NCBI GenBank assembly: GCA_004556255.1
Contig: SFHY01000013.1
Location: forward strand, 1 to 18,424
Reading direction: 5' to 3'
DNA length: 18,424 bases
Origin: Lactobacillus delbrueckii
GTDB taxonomy: Bacteria > Bacillota > Bacilli > Lactobacillales > Lactobacillaceae
How positions within the stretch are numbered: the stretch's first letter is position 1; each line of letters starts with the position of its first letter. The translations under genes and the position numbers were made by a program. This document shows positions 14,845 to 18,424 of this stretch, piece by piece. The notes beneath the pieces are model-generated. The model was given only the letters and a program-made list of their open reading frames with translations, searched no databases and was not told where the DNA came from.

Positions 14845-15741
14845 ATGGATTATACTATCGAAAACGAGATTCTGAAGGTTACGGTATCAAGCTGCGGGGC
14901 AGAGTTGCAGAGCGTCATTGGCAAGCATATTGGAAATGAATACATCTGGCAGGCTGACCCGGAAGTCTGGGGCCGGCATGCTCCAGTCCTGTTCCCGATC
15001 GTGGGCAAGCTGAAGAATGATGAATACAGCTACCAGGGCCAGACTTATCACATGGGCCAGCACGGCTTTGCCCGCAACATGGAATTTGCCCTGGAAGAGC
15101 AGACTAAGGAAAAGCTGACCTTCCTTTTGACGGATACAGAGGAAACCAGAGCTGTCTACCCCTTCAAGTTTGAATTCCGGGTCAGCTATGAGCTTTTGAA
15201 CAACATGATCAAGGAAAGCTTCCACGTCACCAACAAGGGCGAGGGGGACATGATCTTCGGCGTCGGCGGCCACCCGGGCTTTGCCCTGCCGGTTGAAGAC
15301 GGGGTCAAAAAGGATGACTTCTACCTGCAGGTCAACCCGGCCAAGCCCCGGGTGCAGGTGCCGCTGGAAGGCGGCCTGCTCAACTGGGAAAAGCGGTCCC
15401 TGGCCCCAACTGAATCCTTGATCACGATCACTGACGATCTCTTTAAGGATGATGCCATGGTGCTGGTGATGCGGCACCCGGACAACAAGTTCTCCATCAA
15501 GACGGAAACCAGCCGCTTCCACATCAATGTCAGAACTGATTCAGCTCCTTATGTGGGCATCTGGTCTCAGTATCCAAAGACGGCTGATTACGTCTGCATC
15601 GAACCATGGTGGGGGATCGCTGACCTTACCGATACTGACGGGGACCTGGAAGATAAGAAGGGGATGAACCGGCTGGCAAGCGGGGAAGACTTCGAAGCCA
15701 GCTTCCGCATGTCCTTCCACAGCAAGGTCCGGAGCGAATAA
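14845..15741 (+). CDS. Aldose 1-epimerase family protein (LacX/YeaD-like)
   Basis: The 298-residue protein belongs to the galactose mutarotase-like superfamily, whose members interconvert alpha and beta anomers of aldoses or hexose phosphates. The catalytic pattern is present: His73 in GQHGFARN, His143 in GGHPGFALP as the likely acid, and Glu253 in CIEPWWGI as the likely base. The short length and the FPIVGKLKND and EPWWG motifs resemble the LacX subgroup of lactic acid bacteria rather than classical GalM. The true substrate is not clear and no sugar operon surrounds it. The start ATG 14845 has AAGGGG (14833-14838) 6 nt upstream. It occupies the place of codY in the Bacillus order. A good terminator follows. 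Confidence 0.9.
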   Translation: MDYTIENEILKVTVSSCGAELQSVIGKHIGNEYIWQADPEVWGRHAPVLFPIVGKLKNDEYSYQGQTYHMGQHGFARNMEFALEEQTKEKLTFLLTDTEETRAVYPFKFEFRVSYELLNNMIKESFHVTNKGEGDMIFGVGGHPGFALPVEDGVKKDDFYLQVNPAKPRVQVPLEGGLLNWEKRSLAPTESLITITDDLFKDDAMVLVMRHPDNKFSIKTETSRFHINVRTDSAPYVGIWSQYPKTADYVCIEPWWGIADLTDTDGDLEDKKGMNRLASGEDFEASFRMSFHSKVRSE

Positions 15742-15772
15742 GAGTTAGAAAGTAAAGATAATTTTTTGCATG

Positions 15773-15799
15773 AGCTGCCAGATTCTGGCAGCTTTTTTT
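15773..15799 (+). terminator. Intrinsic terminator after the epimerase gene
   Basis: An 8-bp stem (AGCTGCCA 15773-15780 with TGGCAGCT 15786-15793) and a GATTC loop are followed by a run of Ts to 15799, a strong terminator. Confidence 0.92.
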
Positions 15800-15824
15800 A
15801 TGGAAAAAAGCTGGCCAAATATTC

Positions 15825-15838
15825 TGAAAGCGGGCACA
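15825..15838 (+). promoter_or_regulatory. Candidate cre (CcpA) box upstream of the Rib-like protein gene
   Basis: TGAAAGCGGGCACA matches the catabolite-responsive element consensus TGWAANCGNTNWCA at nine of ten defined positions (the T at position 10 is G). Its left half is the ideal TGAAAGCG; the right half is weaker. It overlaps the -35 position expected from the -10 at 15858, a place suited to repression. No other part of the window shows as good a match to my eye. Confidence 0.4.
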
Positions 15839-15857
15839 AAAATAAAACGATTTGGAC

Positions 15858-15863
15858 TATAAT
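15858..15863 (+). promoter_or_regulatory. Promoter (-10) for the Rib-like protein gene
   Basis: A perfect TATAAT at 15858-15863 sits about 60 nt before the start codon. The -35 position (15835-15840, CACAAA) is poor, which suggests either a weak or an activator-dependent promoter. TTGGAC (15852-15857) could be an alternative -35, but its -10 would be bad. Confidence 0.55.
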
Positions 15864-15922
15864 TAACTTATAAAGTATGTGTTTGATAAAAATGCTTGAA
15901 TTGTGTTTTGGAGGAATAAAAA

Positions 15923-17281
15923 ATGAAGAAGCTATATAGCGTCCTTACAGCCGCTGCCCTTATGCCCCTTTGCCTTTTAACGGGCCAGGTCAGCCAGGCC
16001 AGTCAGGCAAATGAATATAGTCCAGAAGTTAGAAACTTGCAGGTCCGGGAAGGCGAATACCGGATTGCCCGGGAACTGGTCAAGAATGCCAAGAGCCTGC
16101 CAGAAAACACGGTTTATGAATTCGTGCCCGAGCCCAATTTTGCCAAGGCGGGGATCTATAAGACCCGGATCCGCCTCCTTTATCCGGACAATTCAATGGA
16201 GACCAGCCAGGAAGTAACCGTCAGCGTTTATGGCCATGCCTGGCAGGCTAAGAAGACGGTCAAAAAGCATAAAAAGGCTAAGAAGAGCAAGAAGGCCAAG
16301 AAGCGCGTCTCAGACGCCAAGCGCTACCAGGCCAAGGTGAAGGGGAAGAGCACGGCTTTTGGCCAGGCCTTCAAGTCCAAGCGCCTGGTCACCAACCGGG
16401 CAAAACTGCCTAAGAAGACCAGCTTCCGCTTTGCCCGAGTGCCAAACTTCAAGCGGGCCGGGAGCTACTACACGGCCGTTTTGGTCACCTACCCAGACAA
16501 GAGCCAGGAATACACCCGGCAGGTTAAAGTGACGGTCAAGCGGCAGAAAGACAAGAGCAAGTACCAGCCTAAGGTCAAGGGCAAGACCGTCGCTTATGGG
16601 GCGAAATTAACAGCCAAGTCCTTAATTAAAAACGCTAAGGCCCTGCCAAAGAAGAGCAAGTATCAGCTCTCGCAAAAGATCAACACCAAGCAGGCCGGGA
16701 CTTACCTGCTTGCTGTCAAAGTAACTTACCCGGATAAGAGCTGGGAAGTGACAAGATTTGTTAAGGTCACGGTCAAGCGGCAGACTGATAAGGCCCGCTA
16801 CCAGGTCAAGGTTCGCCCAGGCCAGGTGACCTTAGGGCAGAAGCTGTCCCCAAGCCAGCTGGTCACTAACCTCTCCAGCCTGCCGAAGAAGAGCAAGTTT
16901 GCCTTTACTGCCCAGCCAAATTGGCAAAAGGCCGGCAGCTACCGGACCAAGATCCAGGTGACCTACCCGGACAAGAGCAAGGAGACCAGCGCCTTTTTGA
17001 CGGTAACTGTTAAAGATCCCGCTGATTCAAGCCGCTACACGCCAGTCCTTTTGGCTGCCAAGACCGAGGCGGGCAAGGCAATCGCTGCTTCCAGCCTGAT
17101 TGCCAACTTCGCTTCCCTGCCAGCTGGCAGCCAGGCCAGCTACCTAACGGCCCCAGACTTTGCCAAGGTCGGCAGCTACAAGACCCAGATCAAAGTCACT
17201 TACCCGGATAAGTCAACCTGGACAAGTTCAGAATTCATGATTGAGGTTGCTCCGGGAGCAGAAAGCACGCAGAGCAACTGA
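15923..17281 (+). CDS. Secreted protein of five Rib/alpha-like repeats, highly basic, no wall anchor
   Basis: The 452-residue protein has a Sec signal peptide (MKKL, hydrophobic residues 5-20, probable cleavage after Ala29 in SQASQA). Five divergent repeats follow, each with LPxxS/T, then GxY, then a YPDKS-type motif at residues 87-91 (YPDNS), 190-194, 269-273, 348-352 and 427-431. The last four are spaced exactly 79 residues. This is the pattern of Rib/alpha-like immunoglobulin-fold surface repeats. A lysine-rich linker (about 110-128) separates repeats 1 and 2, and repeats 1-4 are strongly basic. There is no LPxTG, no lipobox at Cys17 and no C-terminal membrane helix. Retention by charge on teichoic acids is inference; adhesion or envelope structure is possible. 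The start ATG has GGAGG (15910-15914) upstream. The final repeat is less basic and ends in a Ser/Gln-rich tail. Confidence 0.85.
   Translation: MKKLYSVLTAAALMPLCLLTGQVSQASQANEYSPEVRNLQVREGEYRIARELVKNAKSLPENTVYEFVPEPNFAKAGIYKTRIRLLYPDNSMETSQEVTVSVYGHAWQAKKTVKKHKKAKKSKKAKKRVSDAKRYQAKVKGKSTAFGQAFKSKRLVTNRAKLPKKTSFRFARVPNFKRAGSYYTAVLVTYPDKSQEYTRQVKVTVKRQKDKSKYQPKVKGKTVAYGAKLTAKSLIKNAKALPKKSKYQLSQKINTKQAGTYLLAVKVTYPDKSWEVTRFVKVTVKRQTDKARYQVKVRPGQVTLGQKLSPSQLVTNLSSLPKKSKFAFTAQPNWQKAGSYRTKIQVTYPDKSKETSAFLTVTVKDPADSSRYTPVLLAAKTEAGKAIAASSLIANFASLPAGSQASYLTAPDFAKVGSYKTQIKVTYPDKSTWTSSEFMIEVAPGAESTQSN
16253..17243 (+). repeat. Four tandem coding repeats of 237 bp
   Basis: Within the Rib-like gene the codons for the YPDKS motif recur at 16490, 16727, 16964 and 17201, exactly 237 bp apart. 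The copies are diverged at the DNA level; the best-kept stretch is around the repeat junction GTCAAGCGGCAGA before copies 3 and 4. The boundaries given are approximate, set one period around each motif. Confidence 0.75.
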
Positions 17282-17301
17282 GTTTATCAACATCATTCTT
17301 T

Positions 17302-17332
17302 AAATCAAGACCAAACTGGGTCTTGATTTTTT
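17302..17332 (+). terminator. Intrinsic terminator after the Rib-like gene
   Basis: An 11-bp stem (AAATCAAGACC 17302-17312 with GGTCTTGATTT 17319-17329) encloses AAACTG and runs into T tracts up to 17340, a strong terminator. Confidence 0.9.
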
Positions 17333-17363
17333 GTTTTTTTAATCTGTATTTTTCACAAACTTT

Positions 17364-17372
17364 TGCTATAAT
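17364..17372 (+). promoter_or_regulatory. Extended -10 promoter for the zinc-ribbon gene
   Basis: TTTTGCTATAATAG contains TGC plus a perfect TATAAT (17367-17372), an extended -10. No good -35 is seen. Transcription would start near 17379, within the first of two direct repeats (17373-17391). Confidence 0.7.
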
Positions 17373-17391
17373 AGCGGTTAGTAAGCGGTTA
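17373..17391 (+). repeat. Two direct repeats AGCGGTTA phased by 11 bp at the start site
   Basis: AGCGGTTA occurs at 17373-17380 and again at 17384-17391. The start-to-start distance of 11 bp is about one helical turn. They lie directly downstream of the TATAAT, over the expected transcription start, which suits an operator for a protein that binds one DNA face as a head-to-tail dimer. Chance occurrence cannot be excluded. Confidence 0.55.
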
Positions 17392-17429
17392 CAAGTACGA
17401 TAAATTAAGTCAACATGGGGAAATAGCCA

Positions 17430-18164
17430 ATGAGAAAAATCAAGTGTGAGCTTTGCGGACAAAGAGATTTACAAAAAGAAGGCAGCCGTTTCGTCTGCCA
17501 GTCTTGCGGGGCGGCCTATTCAGCCAGCGAACTGCGCCGGCAATTTGATTTGAAAGACCGGGTGGAAATTTACGCTGAAGCCAAGCAGGCCTACCGGGCT
17601 AAACGCTTTAAGCAGGCCAGGCAGCTGTATCTGGCCTTAGCGGAAGAAGGGGACCAGCAGGCAGCCTTTTACGCCAGCCTTTCCAGCAACCAGCTCGACC
17701 CGGCGGCGGACTTTGCCCCCCTTTTGGGTCAGCTGCGGGCAGCCCTGGCGGCCAGCCGGGAAAAGGGGGGAGACAGATACTTTGCTTTTGCCAGCCGGGC
17801 CCTGGGCGAAGTGATCATTTTTGCCCTGGCAGTGGAAGAAGAATGCGAAGAAGACTTTCAAAAGCAGGCTCAGCGCCTGGAACTGAGCTCTAGGCAGACC
17901 CTGGAGAAGGCCCACCAGAAGATGCAGGAAGAAGCAGGCCGGGCCTGGCTCTTGATGAGCCGGGCAGCCCACCTCTGCGTGGGGGAGAGCGATGATTTAG
18001 CCGCTGCCAGTCCCTATTTCTGGGAGCTGGTCGATGCCATTATCGATGACTTGAGTATTAACCAGAAGCGGGGGACGATCGCCTTGGGCAACGTGAAAGA
18101 AGAACGGGCTTATTTTGAAGGCTTGAAGGCTGAGAAAAAGGCCAAAAAGCTGGTTAATGGTTAA
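17430..18164 (+). CDS. Zinc-ribbon protein with helical (TPR-like) body, function unknown
   Basis: The 244-residue protein begins with a zinc ribbon: Cys6 and Cys9 (CELC), then Cys23 and Cys26 (CQSC), a TFIIB-type pattern. The rest is predicted helical. Residues about 45-90 (YAEAKQAYRAKRFKQARQLYLALAEEGDQQAAFYAS) look like a TPR- or Sel1-like helix pair, and the remainder is long charged helices ending in a lysine-rich stretch. No signal peptide or membrane segment is seen, so it is probably cytoplasmic. Similar small zinc-ribbon proteins are common and uncharacterised in lactobacilli; I assign no function. The start ATG 17430 follows ATGGGGAAATAG, whose GGGG is a plausible Shine-Dalgarno at 9 nt. 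The gene is monocistronic, between a strong terminator and the tRNA promoter. Confidence 0.8.
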   Translation: MRKIKCELCGQRDLQKEGSRFVCQSCGAAYSASELRRQFDLKDRVEIYAEAKQAYRAKRFKQARQLYLALAEEGDQQAAFYASLSSNQLDPAADFAPLLGQLRAALAASREKGGDRYFAFASRALGEVIIFALAVEEECEEDFQKQAQRLELSSRQTLEKAHQKMQEEAGRAWLLMSRAAHLCVGESDDLAAASPYFWELVDAIIDDLSINQKRGTIALGNVKEERAYFEGLKAEKKAKKLVNG

Positions 18165-18171
18165 CTTTTTT
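18153..18171 (+). terminator. Weak terminator overlapping the end of the zinc-ribbon gene
   Basis: GTTAA (18153-18157) pairs with TTAAC (18161-18165) around TGG, followed by six Ts; flanking AAAAAG and CTTTTT can extend the pairing with a bulge. It is AT-rich and overlaps the stop codon, so efficiency is doubtful. Confidence 0.4.
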
Positions 18172-18178
18172 AAGTGAA

Positions 18179-18222
18179 TCTTGGCTAAAGCAAATTTTTT
18201 TGTAAAAAAAGACTTGCCAAGA
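18179..18222. repeat. Nested inverted repeat over the tRNA-Gln promoter
   Basis: An outer arm TCTTGGC (18179-18185) matches GCCAAGA (18216-18222). Nested inside are seven Ts (18195-18201) and seven As (18204-18210) separated by GT. The right outer arm includes most of the -35 hexamer of the tRNA-Gln promoter, and the A tract lies just upstream of that -35 like an UP element. Confidence 0.65.
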
Positions 18223-18242
18223 GTTAAAAAGTTAAGTATGAT
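18214..18242 (+). promoter_or_regulatory. Promoter for tRNA-Gln
   Basis: TTGCCA (18214-18219) and TATGAT (18237-18242) are separated by exactly 17 bp, with an A-rich tract upstream (18204-18210) that could act as an UP element. Transcription would start near 18249, leaving a pre-tRNA leader of about 44 nt. Confidence 0.8.
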
Positions 18243-18292
18243 ATTATTTGGCCGGGGGATGCAAGAAGCCGTCCCTTGGTTGAATTGAAGAT

Positions 18293-18364
18293 TGCGTTAT
18301 AGCCAAGTGGTAAGGCAACGGTTTTTGGTACCGTCATGCGCTGGTTCGAATCCAGCTAACGCAA
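18293..18364 (+). tRNA. tRNA-Gln (anticodon TTG)
   Basis: The cloverleaf is complete. The acceptor stem is TGCGTTA (18293-18299) with TAACGCA (18357-18363) and discriminator A18364. The D-arm is AGCCAAGTGGTAAGGC, and the anticodon stem ACGGT/ACCGT encloses the loop TTTTGGT with anticodon TTG. The T-arm is GCTGG/CCAGC around TTCGAAT. Anticodon TTG reads CAA and CAG glutamine codons. CCA is not encoded, so the product needs the CCA-adding enzyme found earlier in the window. It has its own promoter and a terminator directly after. Confidence 0.97.
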
Positions 18365-18373
18365 TTGCGCGGA

Positions 18374-18398
18374 AGACACCCAGTCGGGTGTCTTTTTT
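18374..18398 (+). terminator. Intrinsic terminator after tRNA-Gln
   Basis: An 8-bp stem AGACACCC (18374-18381) with GGGTGTCT (18386-18393) and an AGTC loop is followed by Ts to 18398, a strong terminator 10 nt after the tRNA. Confidence 0.92.
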
Positions 18399-18424
18399 GT
18401 TTTTTCTATCTTTCCTGCCTTTTT

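Noticed and set aside
17415..17426. Minimal ORF ATG-GGG-AAA-TAG just before the zinc-ribbon gene
   Set aside because: It codes for three residues and overlaps the likely Shine-Dalgarno of the real gene; chance is the simpler explanation, though ribosome profiling would settle it.
1..18424. CRISPR arrays, insertion sequences, prophage genes or a defence or secondary-metabolite cluster
   Set aside because: No regularly spaced short repeats, transposase motifs or phage genes were seen; the only long tandem repeats are the coding repeats of the Rib-like gene.

Overview
The window is a chromosomal housekeeping segment of a low-GC Gram-positive bacterium (Firmicutes/Bacillota) from the Lactobacillus group. 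Lactobacillus delbrueckii or a close relative is the best guess. The gene order rbgA-rnhB-dprA-topA-trmFO-xerC-hslV-hslU matches the Bacillus rbgA...codVWX region. Third codon positions are nevertheless GC-rich (many CTG, GCC, AAG and GAC codons), unlike most Firmicutes but typical of L. delbrueckii. Species is an inference from content and codon style; no database search was possible.

Layout. 2-1351: the 3' part of a gene for a signalling-like protein with a degenerate GGDEF region followed by PAS-like and GAF-like regions. 1386-2285 (minus): a YitT-family membrane protein, convergent with the first gene and separated from it by a bidirectional terminator. 2360-3550: CCA-adding tRNA nucleotidyltransferase, convergent with a hemolysin III/PAQR-family membrane protein (3578-4240, minus). 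4376-5455: degV and a YozE-family gene, translationally coupled. 5530-7147: rbgA and rnhB, overlapping by 11 nt and ended by a terminator hairpin that contains the rnhB stop codon. 7243-8082: dprA. 8209-10383: topA, with a textbook promoter and a strong terminator. 10514-12720: trmFO and xerC, overlapping at TAATG. 12829-14759: hslV and hslU. 14845-15741: an aldose-1-epimerase/LacX-like protein. 15923-17281: a secreted, very basic protein of five Rib/alpha-like repeats. 17430-18164: a zinc-ribbon protein with a helical body. 18293-18364: tRNA-Gln(TTG) with its own promoter and terminator.

How the genes work together. The core is nucleic-acid maintenance and RNA maturation: CCA addition and TrmFO U54 methylation of tRNA, RbgA in 50S assembly, RNase HII, DprA, topoisomerase I and XerC chromosome resolution. 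The HslVU protease sits beside it. In Bacillus the same block ends with codY; here an aldose epimerase gene follows hslU and no codY is visible. The accessory genes lie at the two ends: the degenerate GGDEF protein on the left, the Rib-like surface protein and the zinc-ribbon protein on the right.

I saw no mobile element, CRISPR array, phage gene or defence system. No stretch over about 300 bases lacks a gene; the longest gaps (about 180, 150, 130 and 125 bp) hold promoters, terminators and small inverted or direct repeats. The observations most worth a second look are regulatory: a cre-like box at the Rib-protein promoter, 11-bp-phased direct repeats at the zinc-ribbon promoter, and a nested inverted repeat over the tRNA-Gln -35. 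The catalytically dead GGDEF protein and the anchorless polycationic Rib-repeat protein also stand out.
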